Below, one piece after another: positions 1 to 39,415 of a stretch of 64,000 bases of DNA (within the stretch, counting starts at the first letter, position 1; each line of letters starts with the position of its first letter). The notes below the pieces were generated by a model that searched no databases, was not told where the DNA came from, and was given only the letters and a program-made list of their open reading frames with translations. The DNA lies in the NCBI RefSeq assembly GCF_028372415.1, contig NC_092876.1, positions 59,048,385 through 59,112,384 of the forward strand, in the 5' to 3' direction. The translations under genes were made by a program, and so were the position numbers. Source of the stretch: Notamacropus eugenii (taxonomy: Eukaryota; Chordata; Mammalia; Diprotodontia; Macropodidae).

Positions 1-140
1 TTCATCTTTAAAAAATGCCATCCCACAGGAACTCTGTGAGGTAATATGGTAAGTGTTATTTCCCCACTTTGGCCAGTGAGGCTCAGAGAGGTTGCAATTT
101 GCCCATGGATGCACAGCTAGCAAGTACCAAAGATACATCT
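1..140 (-). repeat. MIR/CORE-type SINE fragment
   Basis: Contains the degenerate core (gaggctcagagaggttgc ... cacagctagcaagt) typical of tRNA-derived CORE SINEs read on the minus strand. It lies in intron 4 of AKR7 copy A and predates the duplication, because the same fragment is present at about 29895-30060. Confidence 0.65.
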
Positions 141-158
141 CCTGACTTCATGGACTCA

Positions 159-6000
<5,842 letters not shown>

Positions 6001-6049
6001 CCCGGCATCTGCAGCTCGAAGCAGCCTTAAGGGAGCCTCTAATCCAACA

Positions 6050-6130
6050 CCCTCCGTTTTCAGATGAGGAAACTGAGGCTCAGGGACAGAAAGGGATTGA
6101 CCCGGGGTCACCCCGAGCTAGGATTCCAAC
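6050..6130 (-). repeat. MIR-type SINE fragment
   Basis: Contains ttcagatgaggaaactgagg and a diverged tail. The same fragment is at about 35025-35095 in the SLC66A1 first intron, which shows that copy A carries part of that intron. Confidence 0.65.
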
Positions 6131-6362
6131 TTACGTCTTGTTTATCCGTGTCCCAGCCTGAAGTTATAGCCTCCTGAGCGGGGATGGGCAGGGAAAGAGG
6201 GAAGTTTCCTCACTAGGTTATCATTTATCCCCCTGGAAGGGACCCAGTAATCTGGCAGGGGTGGGACAGCAGTTCTGGGGACCCAGGAGTCCTGCGCCTC
6301 ATGTCTAGTCACCCTCAATTCCACCCTTCCCTTCCATCAACCAAGTCAGGATATTAATGAGG

Positions 6363-6640
6363 ATGCCAATAGCAATTGGTGGAAGGAAGGATGCAATGGG
6401 AAATGCAGCAAATACCTCGTATCAATGAAAAATCCGGAAAACCACACCATGAAATCTTTAAAAATTATTGTGAACTTGACCAACATCAACAAACATGATC
6501 ATATCTACAGAAAAAACACAGAAAAAGGGAAGTATATGTGAAGCCACACATTTCAATTATGTAAGGCTTTTTTTTTTACTATGAAATAAATTTAACAGGA
6601 TAATTCCAAACTTGTTCTGTTTATCTGTATCTCAGTTTCC
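6363..6640. other. Unassigned A/T-rich intergenic sequence
   Basis: Follows the right end of the duplication block. I see no exon, and no repeat that I can name. Confidence 0.4.
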
Positions 6641-7675
6641 ATCTGTTTTCTTCTCTGTATACGGCAAATGTTTCCTTATTTAGGGGAAACACTATTACTC
6701 CCTTCTCTTTCCCGCATAACTCAGAATCTGAACAACATCCCCCCACGACTCCTCCCCAATCATATAGTCAAGAAAAAAAATCCATATCTTGGCCTTGTTA
6801 GAAAATGTATTCCTCCTACACCTCTGAAATTCATCACTTCTCTATGAGAATGTGGGAGCCATGCTCTGTCATAGCACAAGCTGGAATGGTGGCTGCTCAT
6901 CAAATTGGTCTGTTCTTAAGTCTTTCAAAGTTGTTTCCCTTTCAGTGTTGTCACTGTATAAATCATTTGCCTGGTTCTGCTTGCTTCAGTTTTCATCAGT
7001 TCACAGGAACGTTCCCAGATTTCTCTGAACCTAACCCTTTCTTTTTTCCTTAGGGCACAATACTATTCCATTACATTCATATATGATGTTTGTGTTCCAC
7101 CATTCCCCCAAAGGCTGTTTATTAAAAGACAAAGTTCCATTATAAACATTTTTCTATATAGGTCCTATCCTTTGGTCTTTTATCGTTTTAGGTACAGGGT
7201 ATTCACAATTAAGCAACATTTGGGGTATAATTCCAAACTGCTTTCCAGAATAATGGAATACATTCCCAGCTCCAATAATCATATATTTGTGTCTGTCTTC
7301 CCATACTCCCTCCAACAATTGTCCTTTTTTTCTCCCAATCTGGGAGGTGTAAGGTGGTACCTCCAAGTTGTTTCAATTTGCATTTCTCTAATTATTAGTG
7401 ATTTAGAGCATTTTCTTTTCATGTATTTATTGATAGCTTTGATTTCTTCTACTGAAAACTGCCTATTCATGACTGTCGGCCATTTGCCAAGTGGAAAATG
7501 ACTCATAATCTTATCAGTTCAATACAATTCTCTATATATTTGAGAAATGAGATTTTTATCAGTGAAACTGGCTGTAATTTTCTCTTACTTTCCTAGTTTC
7601 TTTTAATTCTGGCTTTGTTTTTGTAAAATCTTTTAAATTTCATATTATCAAAATATTCTTTTACATTGTATATGT
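6640..7675 (-). mobile_element. L1 3' fragment, diverged
   Basis: Read on the minus strand this is the marsupial L1 ORF2 end and 3' region. Diagnostic plus-strand strings include cacaatactattccattaca, gataatgg-type turns and tttgagaaatgagatttt. It is heavily diverged and 5' truncated. Confidence 0.75.
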
Positions 7676-7679
7676 TTTT

Positions 7680-8990
7680 ATTTAGTTTTTATTTATTTAT
7701 TTTTAGTTTTCCACATTCATTTTTTTAAGATGGTGAGTTCTAAATTTCCCCCTCCCCAGGAAGGCATGCAATCTGATGTAGCCTATATATGTACAATCAT
7801 ATTAAACATATTTCCACATCAGAAATGTTGTGAAACAAGGATTAGAAGAAAAAAGAAAAAACGCAAGAAAGAAAAAACAAACAAAAAGAGAAAATAGTCT
7901 GGTTTGACCTGCATTCAGACTGCATGCTTCTTTCTCTGCATGTGGATAGTGTTTGACATCATGAGTCTTTGGGAATTGTCTTACATTATCATGTTGCTGA
8001 GAAGAGATAAGCCTAATAAAGTTGGTCACCACACAATGGTGTTATTACTGTGTACAGTGTTCTCCTGGTTCTGCTCACTTCACCCAGCATCAGTTCATGT
8101 AAATCTTTCCAGATTTGCCTGAAATCCACCTGCTCATCATTTCTTGTGGTTCAATAGTGTTCCATTCCAGTCTATTCCATTCATATACCACAACTTCCTC
8201 AGCCATTCACCAATTTATGGACATCACCATGGTTTCCAATTCTTTGCCACCACAAAAAGAACTGCTATAAATGTTTTTGCATATATGGGACCTCTTCCTT
8301 TTTCTTTGATCTCTTTGACCTAGTAGTGGTATTGCTGAGTGAAAGGGAGTGCACAGCTTTAGAGTACTTTGGACAGAGTTTCAAATTGTTTTCCAGAATG
8401 ATTGGACCAGTTCATTACTCCACTGAGAGTGTGTTAATGTACCTATTTTGCCACAGCTCCTTCAGCTTCTGTTATTTTCCTTTTCTGTCACGTTAGCCCA
8501 TCTGATAGTTGTGAGGTGGTATCTCAGTTATTTTAATTTGCACTTTTCTAATTGTTAATGAATAGAGAATTTAGTTTTCATATAGTTATTGATAGCTTTG
8601 CTTTCTTCTTTTGAAAACTGCCTAGTCATTCCTTTTGGCCATTTACCAATTGGAGAATGACTCATCATCTTCTCAGTTTAGCTCAGTTCTCTATATATTT
8701 GAGAAATGAGATTTCTATCAACAAAACTTGCTATAATTTTTCTAATCATTTCCTGCTTTTCTTTAAAATCTGATTTTATTAGACTTTCTATTAAAACCTT
8801 TTCAATTTAACATGAACAAAATTGTCCCTTTTATGTCTCATGATTCTCTGTATACACTGGTCAAGACCTCTTGCCCTATCCATGGTGTTATGAAAAGAAT
8901 CTCCTTCCTTGCTTCTCTAATTTGTTTGTGATATGATATGGTATCTATAGTGTTGTTCTACTTTGTGTATCAGAGAAATATTTCTACATA
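7680..8990 (-). mobile_element. L1 3' fragment, second copy
   Basis: Starts at the T-rich antisense 3' end and runs through the same region as the preceding fragment. Strings include tggatagtgtttgacatcat, gttctgctcacttcacccag and ccacaacttcctcagccatt. It is less diverged than its neighbour, so two L1 3' ends lie in tandem orientation. Confidence 0.85.
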
Positions 8991-9380
8991 GAATTGGTCT
9001 CATCAAGTCCCCATCTAGATGAGGTTTGACAGAAGGAGGATTCTTTCTATCAGGTGCCACTGGGACCTGAAGATCTTTCCTTGTTTCTCAGGACATCAGT
9101 AGTAGACTTGCTATGAAACGTGTCATAGACTCCTACTCCTAGACTCCAGATTCCTGGTGCCTTGGTCTCCTGACCTTTCCATACTCACAAGGTCAGAGCC
9201 TCTAGATTCATCTCCTTCACCTAAAATAAAATAAATACTGCAAAGCACCAAGGTCCATCTTCATGGGGACAGATGTTGGACTTTCCTCTTTAGCTTTGTC
9301 TCTTCCCAGTCACTGACTGTGAAGGACTGACACTATGAGGAGAGGACCCCCAAAAAGAAAAACTGAAGCCAATCAGGCCT
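8990..9380. other. Unassigned intergenic sequence
   Basis: Lies between L1 pieces, with a short A/T-rich stretch (aaaataaaataaatac) at about 9222. No exon, and no repeat class recognised. Confidence 0.35.
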
Positions 9381-9384
9381 TTTG

Positions 9385-9580
9385 AAAAACAGTTTTACAG
9401 TACTTTAAAATTCGTGAAATACTTTACACGTACATTATCTTCTTTGGTCCTTACAACAACTCTGTAAAGTATATAATATTGTTATTCCCATTTTAGAGAT
9501 GAGGAAACTGATATTCAGAGAATTTAGGTGACATGCTTAGTATCACACAGCTCCTGAGTGTGTGAGGCAGAAATGCTGCA
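9385..9580 (-). mobile_element. CORE-type SINE
   Basis: Reads ttagagatgaggaaactgat and gtatcacacagctcctgagt, preceded by the usual tacattatcttctttggtcc block. This is the antisense order of the family. Confidence 0.7.
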
Positions 9581-9639
9581 AAATATCTTCTGCTATGCCA
9601 TGCATTACAGAAGGTTAAAACATTTATCCATTAGATAGA

Positions 9640-9999
9640 GATAAGCATTTTTCAGTGACCTGAAAACACCTGATTTAAATTCCCAATGTAAATCTGTGGG
9701 TCATGTATCATTAAAGCTGCCCTTGGGGGAAAAATGTTCTGTTCATCCAAGGTACATTTAATGTACAATGTGATTAAAGTGTAGTTTCAAAAACAAGAAT
9801 TAATGAGTGCATCAAAAATCTTGTATACTCAGTGCTACATCATAGAAAACAAGTGTTTGCTGCAAAAGAGGGAAATCATACATATTGAAAACTTTCAAAG
9901 ATATAAAAATCTTGAAGTTTGTTGTATGGCTTCAAATTTATTTTTCTTTGTCTCCGTTGATTTGCACATCACTGTATCCATATGAGAGTAATTATAGTA
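9640..9999. other. Unassigned A/T-rich intergenic sequence
   Basis: No coding signal beyond a 60-codon chance frame. It could be a decayed transposon, but I see no termini. Confidence 0.35.
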
Positions 10000-11375
10000 T
10001 ATGGTGTGATACACTGATCTAAATTACATTTCTGCCAACCTGCTTTCCAGTTTTCTCAGCAATTTTTGTCAAATACACAAGTCCTTATTCTAGTCTTTTG
10101 GATACTTGGGTTCAACAAATTGTTATTACCATGTTCACCTAGGTTTTATTCATGTAATCTATTCCACTAATCAGTTTTCTATTTCTTTTTAGGCAGTGCC
10201 AAGTAATGTTTTTTGATTTTTGCTTTGTAATGTAGTTTACATCCGGAAACTCTATTTCTTCTTCATCCCTACTTTTTTTTTAACTTCCTAAAAATGAAAG
10301 TAATGTGATTTTGTTTTTTCCAATGGTTTTGCTTTTTATTTTTATCATTCTATAAATGGACCAGTTGATTGAGGTGGCACTAAATAACTAAATTAACTTG
10401 ATAATATTGTCATTTTTATTATATTGGCAGGTTAAGTCACAAACAGTTAATAACTTTTCAGTTATTTAGGTTTGTATTTCTGTAAAGAGTGGTTTGTTGT
10501 TATAGTTTTATAATTCTCTCTCTTCCCTGGTAGATGAACTTCTAATTATTTTATAAGTCCTGCAACCAAATAGAATGGAATCTCTCTGTCTCTTTCTGGT
10601 AGGTTTTGTTGATAATGTATAGAAAATCTGATTATTTATGTGGGTTTATGTTGTGTCCTGCTACTTTGTTGAAGTTGTTCTTTCAGTGGATTTTTTTAGT
10701 TGATTTTCTAGAATTTTCTAAGTGAAACATTGTGTAGTTGGCAAAAATCAATAACTTTGGTTCCTCTTTGCCTGTGCTTATCCTCTCAATTAATTGTCAT
10801 ATATCTTTGCTATAACTAGCATATCCAGAATTGTACCAAATATTATGGTCATAACGGACACCTTTGCTTTAATCCTGGTATTACTGGAAAGGATTCTAGT
10901 GTTTCTCCATTGCTAATGTGTTTAAAATTGATCCAGTATATTTTATGTATTGACCCAATTTACAAGTAATTGATTTTGTCCTCTAATTGTTTAAGTCATG
11001 TTTCTTTTTCTCCGAACTTGGTTCAGAATTCAACTGGGCTGCAGTAGGTTAAGTTGAAAAAATCCAGTTCTCTTGCTCAAGGAATTTAACTGGATTTAGA
11101 GAATGTATGTGAACAGAAAAGAATTTTGGGCCCAACACTTTTATTTCCCCCAGCTACTCTTCAAAGCTTTATTGTGATTTTCATTATTGATATTTTGTTT
11201 TATAAAATTATCTTTTTTTCTTTGGAATTAAATTATTTGGTCTCATTTAAGTTTGATTTCTTTCTTTAGAGTTCCATGACTGATTATACTTTTTATTGTA
11301 TTGTTGTCAGTGAGGGTTATATTTAATATTTTCCATTTGTTTGTAGGAATTTTATGCACTAGTACATGATCAATT
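10000..11375 (-). mobile_element. L1 ORF2 fragment
   Basis: The antisense of L1 ORF2 is recognisable over the whole stretch, for example ttgttgataatgtatagaaa, tgtcctgctactttgttgaa and, at its right end, atgcactagtacatgatcaa. The last resembles the endonuclease-region text near 17000 (ctagtacctggtcaattttt). It may be the 5' continuation of the 7680-8990 element, interrupted by 8990-9999. Confidence 0.75.
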
Positions 11376-11439
11376 TTTTAAAAATAATATTTTATTTTTT
11401 CCCCAATTACAAATAAAGGCAATTTTTAACACTCCTTTT

Positions 11440-11560
11440 TAAAAATTTTGAGTGCCACAGTAATAGCAACATTGCGTGATGATTAACTATGATACCTAGC
11501 TCTTCTCAGCAATCTAATAATCCAAGATAATTCCACAGGAATTTTCTGTAAAAAATTTCT
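11440..11560 (+). mobile_element. Short L1 3' fragment
   Basis: Contains acctagctcttctcagcaat, matching the sense L1 3' end seen at about 29030. About 100 bp, opposite in orientation to the adjacent L1. Confidence 0.65.
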
Positions 11561-11670
11561 GTTTTTCCGTAAAACTTGGATTAGTCCAAAGGTCACACCT
11601 GAAGACCTAGAAGGCCACATGTGTCCTCAAGGACACAGTTCCCCACCCCTGGCCTAGAGTATTCCCATTT
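11560..11670. mobile_element. Possible hAT-type transposon end
   Basis: Ends in ttccccacccctgg, a sequence resembling hAT/Charlie terminal repeats. The other terminus was not found, so this is tentative. Confidence 0.3.
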
Positions 11671-11927
11671 GACAGATGAGGACACTGAACCCCAGGGAGC
11701 TGAATGATAATTTCTCATTTATAGAGCACCTTATAGTGTGCCCAAGTATGCCAAGAACATTGAACAAGGCATGAAATTCCCTGTTCAAGATCAGTTACTT
11801 TACTAGGTAGGGAAATCCTCATTCCAGTCATCATCTTAGGCACCTTCCCACCAAGAACCCAACCTCAGGCTCCAGAAGAGCCCCACGCATAATTCACTCC
11901 AGACCATTCTCTTGTGCAACATTGCCT

Positions 11928-11933
11928 TTTATT
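11928..11933 (-). terminator. AATAAA poly(A) signal of AKR7 copy B
   Basis: The minus strand reads GGAATAAAAGGC, 240 bp downstream of the copy B stop codon. It is the first canonical signal after the stop and sets a 3' UTR of about 260 bp, with cleavage expected near 11910. Confidence 0.75.
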
Positions 11934-12173
11934 CCAACAGGACAGGACAGAACTGGTCTCAGTCCTTACCCTTCTCAACAGTAAGAGCAACAGGGCAGAA
12001 GGCCAGAGGTCTCACCTCCAGGAAGGAGGCTAGAAAACCAAGGATTCAGAGAAGAGGGGCAATTTGAAAGATGGAGCTCAGGCTGCAGCAGGTTAAGGCA
12101 AGGGCTGGCTGATAGAGCTGACAGCATGAGGACAATCAGGATCAATGAGGAGGTGTCTCTCCAGGGGCTTGAG

Positions 12174-34569
<22,396 letters not shown>

Positions 34570-34570
<1 letters not shown>

Positions 34571-34579
34571 TCAGGTGAC
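34570..34579 (+). promoter_or_regulatory. CLEAR-like TFEB/TFE3 site
   Basis: GTCAGGTGAC differs by one base from the CLEAR consensus GTCACGTGAC that drives many lysosomal genes. It sits at the expected place, at or just before the SLC66A1 transcription start. Function is inferred from SLC66A1 being lysosomal. The central CG to GG change could weaken it. Confidence 0.4.
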
Positions 34580-34662
34580 CGGAGCCCGCTGGACCACCGG
34601 AGCCGGGCCGGGCTGCGGGAGCCCCTGCTGCTGCTGTCCGAGCCGTCTACCTGCTGCGTACG
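34575..34662 (+). other. SLC66A1: SLC66A1 non-coding first exon (approximate)
   Basis: By homology SLC66A1 translation starts in exon 2, so a 5' UTR exon is needed. The CpG-rich stretch here ends at a possible donor TACG|GTAGGC (34662). A second, arguably better donor GGG|GTGAGG follows at 34672. The start is not fixed by sequence. The whole block is missing from the duplicated promoter of copy A. Confidence 0.5.
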
Positions 34663-35454
34663 GTAGGCTGGGGTGAGGAAGGGTGGTTCGGGGCGGGGTG
34701 GCTCGGGACGCCAGGGAATCCCCCAGTCCACGGTCCCTTCTTACCAGGCCCACTGCCCTAGCCGGCCCGGACTTCACTTTCTCTTCTCTCAGAGGAGGCA
34801 TTGTAAGCGCTTTGAGATCCGGGGCTTGCAGCTGACGCTGGAGGGTTAGGGAGGATGATGCCCTGTGTGCTCCCGTAACCCGGCTGGATACTCTTCGGAC
34901 CCCCCTAGTCGGGTCCCGGCCCTTCAACAATTCTCGCCTCCCACCCCCGCGCCCCGAGACCCCTGTCCGCGGTCCCAGCATCTGGAGCTAGAAGCCAACT
35001 AAACAGCGTCCAACACTCTCCTTTTTTCAGATGAGGTTCAGGGACAGAAAGGGATTTTCCCGGGGTCACCCGATGCGAGGATTCCAACTTAGGTCTTGTT
35101 TATATCCCAGTCCTACCTTGGGAGTCCTAGCCTCCTCTGCAGGGAGGGACCGAGAAGACCTGAAGCTTCCAGGCTAGGCTATCATGTATCCCCCTGGAAG
35201 GGACCCAGTAATCTGGTGGAGGGCTGGGGGAGGAGAGCAGTTCTGGGGACTCAGGAGTCCTGGGCTTCTTGTCTTCTCACCCCCATTTCCCCCTCCCTTC
35301 CATCAGCCAAGCAGGGAATTAATAAGCGTGCCTAAGCTGCCTGGTAAGGATGTGCTGGCCCATTTCCAAATGCATTCTAAACTTCAGGTCACGTAAGGAG
35401 GTCAGCTGCCTTACCTTGAATTTTTAAGCAGCAGAATCCAGAATCGTGAGAAAG

Positions 35455-35600
35455 CTGGACAATCAATCAGTCATTCAACATTTATTAAGCACCTACTGTG
35501 TGCCAGGCACTGTGCTAATTGAAGGAACTTCAGAGGCAAAAGACCGGTCCCTGATCTCGTGGAGATTACAATCTAATGGAGGAAATAAATATATACAAAC
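35455..35600 (+). mobile_element. SINE-type repeat (tattaagcacctactgtgtg unit)
   Basis: Reads acatttattaagcacctact, gtgccaggcactgtgctaat, then gagattacaatctaatggag, a unit seen several times in the window (13470, 37410, 55400, 63030). A second partial copy lies at 35840-35880. Confidence 0.65.
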
Positions 35601-35879
35601 AAGCTCTATAAAGGATACATAAGAAGTAACACAGGGAAGCACCAGTCAATTGCTAAGCAGTCTAGGGGTCTCCAAGAACCTGACCCTAGAACTTTAATCT
35701 CCCATAATAAATGACTGGATACACTACAGTGTATCTGCCCTGTGGGCAGACCCAGTCCTAGACCTAGAATTCTTCCCTAAATTCCATTCTATCAAGTCAA
35801 CAGAAAGATTCATCCTCCATATGAGATCACCATGATATCAATTTACTTAGCATTTATTAAGCACCTACTGTGTGCCATA

Positions 35880-36035
35880 GTTTCAACATAATTGTTTGCA
35901 TGTTGTCTCCCCCATCACACTGACTTGTGCTCCTTGAGAATGAGAGCTATCTTTTGTCTTTGAATCTTCAGAGCTTAGAATAGTGCCTGGCACTTAGTCT
36001 ACATTTAATAAATGCTACCTGATTGAATGATGAAG
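35880..36035 (+). repeat. L2/MIR-type 3' fragment
   Basis: Reads gtgctccttgagaatgagag, cttcagagcttagaatagtg, cctggcac and aataaatgctacctgattga, the 3' signature of the class. Confidence 0.65.
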
Positions 36036-36335
36036 TGATTCAACTTCTCAGTACCCTTAGCAACACTTTAACTCACTAACAAGTTGGAGACCTTCTTTGA
36101 TGGGGGGAATTTCCATCTTGATAGTTCCTGTTAATGAAATAATACATCTGGATAAAATAATAATCAAGTAACGCTATCTGACAGATTTCCTGGACAAGGT
36201 CAATTACTTGAGTAGGTAGGAAATTCCCTTGTCCTGGGTCTTCAGGCTCCCATTCCTGAGACTTTGGCTCCGGAATTGGTGTATCCCAGATGATTTCACT
36301 GTTGGTGTATGTACTGTAGAGATTTCACAGTTAAT

Positions 36336-36535
36336 GTATATTAGTGGTGTCAAACTTAAAATAGAAATGGAGCTACTAAGACTGTAAGAAAACAGCATAT
36401 TAACATTATCTGTGTTCGATTGTATTTTTACTTATTTTGTTAAATATTTCGCAATTTCATTTTAATCTGTTGGGCAGCACTCAAAGTGTTGTAGGCCATG
36501 TGTACAGACATTTCTGGTGTCTATAATAAATGATG
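36336..36535. mobile_element. hAT-type MITE, diverged
   Basis: Starts agtggtgtcaaacttaaaat and ends ttctggtgtctata. Internal text (atattaacattatctgtg, ttacttattttgttaaat) is shared with the clearer copy at 48048-48240. Confidence 0.5.
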
Positions 36536-36730
36536 TGCACCCCATCCTTTGCCTTTTCTAAAGGCTAGACAGCAATTTCAAGGGCAGACTCCTCCTAAGT
36601 ACAGCCCAGGTCCATTGTGTATTGGGCAGATCCAGGATTTTTGCATTGGACCTAGGCTTTCTAAACCCTCAGTGGCTTTGTTCAGGCAGCATCCTGGTGA
36701 GGGCCAAGATAGTGCTGAGCATTGTGGGGC

Positions 36731-36808
36731 TGTGTGCTTGCGTGCATGTGTGTGCATGTGTGTTTGTGCATGCGTGTGTATGTGTGTGTGTGTGTGTGTG
36801 TGTGTATA
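36731..36808. repeat. TG/TGCA microsatellite
   Basis: Interrupted TG repeat with GCATG and GCGTG steps, ending in a pure (TG)n run. Ala/Cys/Val-rich ORFs across it are artefacts. Confidence 0.95.
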
Positions 36809-37079
36809 GTTGGGTATTGGGGTTGAGGGGTCACCATGGGTACTTCGTTCTTGGAGAGCTGGTGCACAGGAATGGAGCTGGAACCTCACAGTTGAGGGGG
36901 GTGTTTCTGGGCTATGCTGAGATCGCCTCCAAAAGGACCCCTACCAATTCTGTGGGGATGTAAACTGTGCAGGAAAAGTCTGAGTGAAAAAGAAATGAAA
37001 GTCATTTTATTAGGCACTGGTTTTTTTAGGCCCTTGCTGCTCCATAAACAAAACATACCATGTCTTACCTCTGGGCATT

Positions 37080-37410
37080 TTCTGTGGCTGTACCCCCCAC
37101 CCCCATCCCTGGAATGCTCTCCCTCCTCATCTCTGTCTGCTGTGCTCCCTGGCTTACTTCAAGGCCCAACTAAAATCCTATCTTTTACAGGAATGCTTTC
37201 CCATCCATTCTTAATTCTAATACCTTCAGTCTCCTAATTGTTTCCTATTTCCTCTGTGTATAGCTTGTTTGTACACATTGGTTCCCTTGTCCTAGTACCC
37301 CCCCATTAGATTGTGCACTCCTTGACGGCAGGGACTTTCTTTTGCCTTTTTTTTGTATCTTCAGAGCTTAGCACAGTGCCTGCCTGGCACATAGTAGGCA
37401 CTGACTGACA
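37080..37410 (+). mobile_element. L2 3' end, long
   Basis: Consecutive hallmarks are present: ctggaatgctctccctcctc, ggcttacttcaaggcccaac, ttagattgtgcactccttga, cggcagggactttcttttgc, cagagcttagcacagtgcct. The best preserved L2 3' end in the window. Confidence 0.85.
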
Positions 37411-37544
37411 TACTTACCAAGTGCTCAGCCATGAGGATACAAATGTAAGGAGATAACCTGCCCTCTAATGGCTCCCATTCTAATGGAGGAGACCATACCA
37501 ATTCAGAAGTAGGGGCCAGGGAAGGAACGCTGTTTCATTTGGAA

Positions 37545-37780
37545 GGTGCTGGAGAAGATAGTGCGCCAGGTCTGGAGTCAGGAAAACTCATTTTCTGGAG
37601 TTCAAATCTGATCTCAGACACTCGCTATGTGAGCCTGGGTAAGTCACTTCACCCTGTTTGCTTCAGTTTCCTCGTCAATCAGATGAGCTGCAGAAGAAAA
37701 TGGTAAACCACTCCAGTATCTTTGCCAAGAAAACCCCCAGTGGGGTCATGAAAAGCCAGACAGGACTGAACAAGGAGAGG
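37545..37780 (+). mobile_element. RTE-tailed SINE, sense
   Basis: B box gagttcaaatctgatctcag, core taagtcacttcaccctgttt and gcttcagtttcctcgtcaat, then the RTE-like tail gtaaaccactccagtatctt ... ggggtcatgaaaagccagac. Sense orientation of the element at 3885-4110. Confidence 0.8.
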
Positions 37781-38861
37781 GGGAGGGCCAAGGAAACAGG
37801 AGCATAGGATGGATAAAGGGTATACGGGAGAAGTCCTGAGAGTAAAGTCTAATGCATTAATATATAAAGTGCATTGCAAACCTTAAAGTGCTACATACAT
37901 GCTTGCTTCTTAAGACAGATCATGGATGGAGCTAGGCTTATTAAGTGTAGTGGGTCACCGAAGCAATTACATTTCCTTTGCAGAAAGGCCTGTAGGAAGT
38001 TCCAGGCACAAAAGCATTGTTTTCTGGTTCTTTCTGCTAAAGGAGACATTTCTCTGAAGGAGATGTTTCTGATACTGCTTGGAATGAGATGCCTGATAGT
38101 ACAGAACATTCTTAGATCACCAGAGATGTACTGGAGAGAGAATTGCAGTTTCAGGTTTCAGAGCAGCGCGCTTGGAAGGGACTGTGCATCTTTTAATTGA
38201 AGGGAGAACATAGTGAATATTGCACTCTAGGAGAAGCTTTTTAGCTATAAAATGAGGTGGGAAAGAGTAGGGGTTTTGAGCTCAATGACCTCTGAACTCT
38301 TATTCTGTATTTTTATGAACATCCAAGGTAAAAAGCAGAGTTTCCAACAGGTCAGTTCACAGCTGTCTCCTACCAGTTTAGGAAGAGGCTAACAAGACTC
38401 TTTAAGGAAAACACCATCTTACCTTTTACTCAGAAACCAGCCTTTTGGTATACCCTGGAAACAAAATTAATCCTCTGACCTGGCCCAGAGGCTTTTGGAG
38501 TCTCTCATACATTTCAGTGTTCAGAGAAAGGAGAGTGAGGCAGGAGAGGAAAAATAGCGATGATCTGAGGCTCGCTACTCTGCCTAGAGCCTCATGGGAT
38601 CTAGAGCAGGAAGGATCCTGGGGGAGTAAAGGACACACCCCACTCCCTCTTTGAGGAACAAGCATCTATTAAGAGCCTAATTGGTTCTCATTTTATTTTT
38701 TAGTATTTAACACTTTTTAATGTGACTGAAGCTTCAAGATGTAGCTTCTCTGATGCTTCAGGAATCCTATGGAAGGTTTTGGTTGTTATGTTTTGAGTTC
38801 TGAGTTGTTTCCCTCCCTCCCTGCATCCCTGCCTCCCAACCCAACATTAGAGAAGACCAAC

Positions 38862-38862
<1 letters not shown>

Positions 38863-38911
<49 letters not shown>

Positions 38912-38919
38912 ATAGAGAT

Positions 38920-38960
<41 letters not shown>

Positions 38961-39013
38961 GGAAAGAAGGAAGGAAGGACAGAAGGAAGGAGGGAGGGAG
39001 GAGGAGGAGAAAG
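38863..39013. repeat. Compound (GT)n / (GATA)n / (GA)n / (GGAA)n microsatellite
   Basis: About 150 bp without a break: a GT run, then GATAGA steps, a pure GA run, and GGAA/GGGA units. It abuts the 3' end of an L1 fragment. Very likely polymorphic, and the mirror-like purine part could form triplex DNA. Confidence 0.97.
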
Positions 39014-39415
39014 AACCATATGATACATATTTCCATATGCCAGTTCTTTTTCTGGAGGTGGATAGCATTTTCCTTCATAGTTGATTTGAACGATCATGTT
39101 ACTTGGAATAGCTTAGCTGTTCACAGTTACTCTTTGAACAATATCGCTGTTACTGTATACAACGTTCTCTCGATAGTGCTCTTTTCTTTCTGCAATATGG
39201 CATGCAAATCTTTCCATGTTTTTTCTGAAACCAACTTGCTCGTCATTTTTATAGCACAATAGTATTCCATTACATTCATATGCCACAACTTGTTCAGCCA
39301 CTCCCCACTGACGGACATCCCCTCAGTTTTCAGTTCTTTGCCACCACAAAGAGAACTGCAATAAATATTTTAGAACATATAGGTTCTTTTCCTTTTTCTC
39401 TTATCACTGCACATA
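39014..39415 (-). mobile_element. L1 3' fragment
   Basis: Contains aggtggatagcattttcctt, cacaatagtattccattaca, tgccacaacttgttcagcca and ttgccaccacaaagagaact, the antisense of the L1 3' end at about 28750-29100. Confidence 0.85.
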
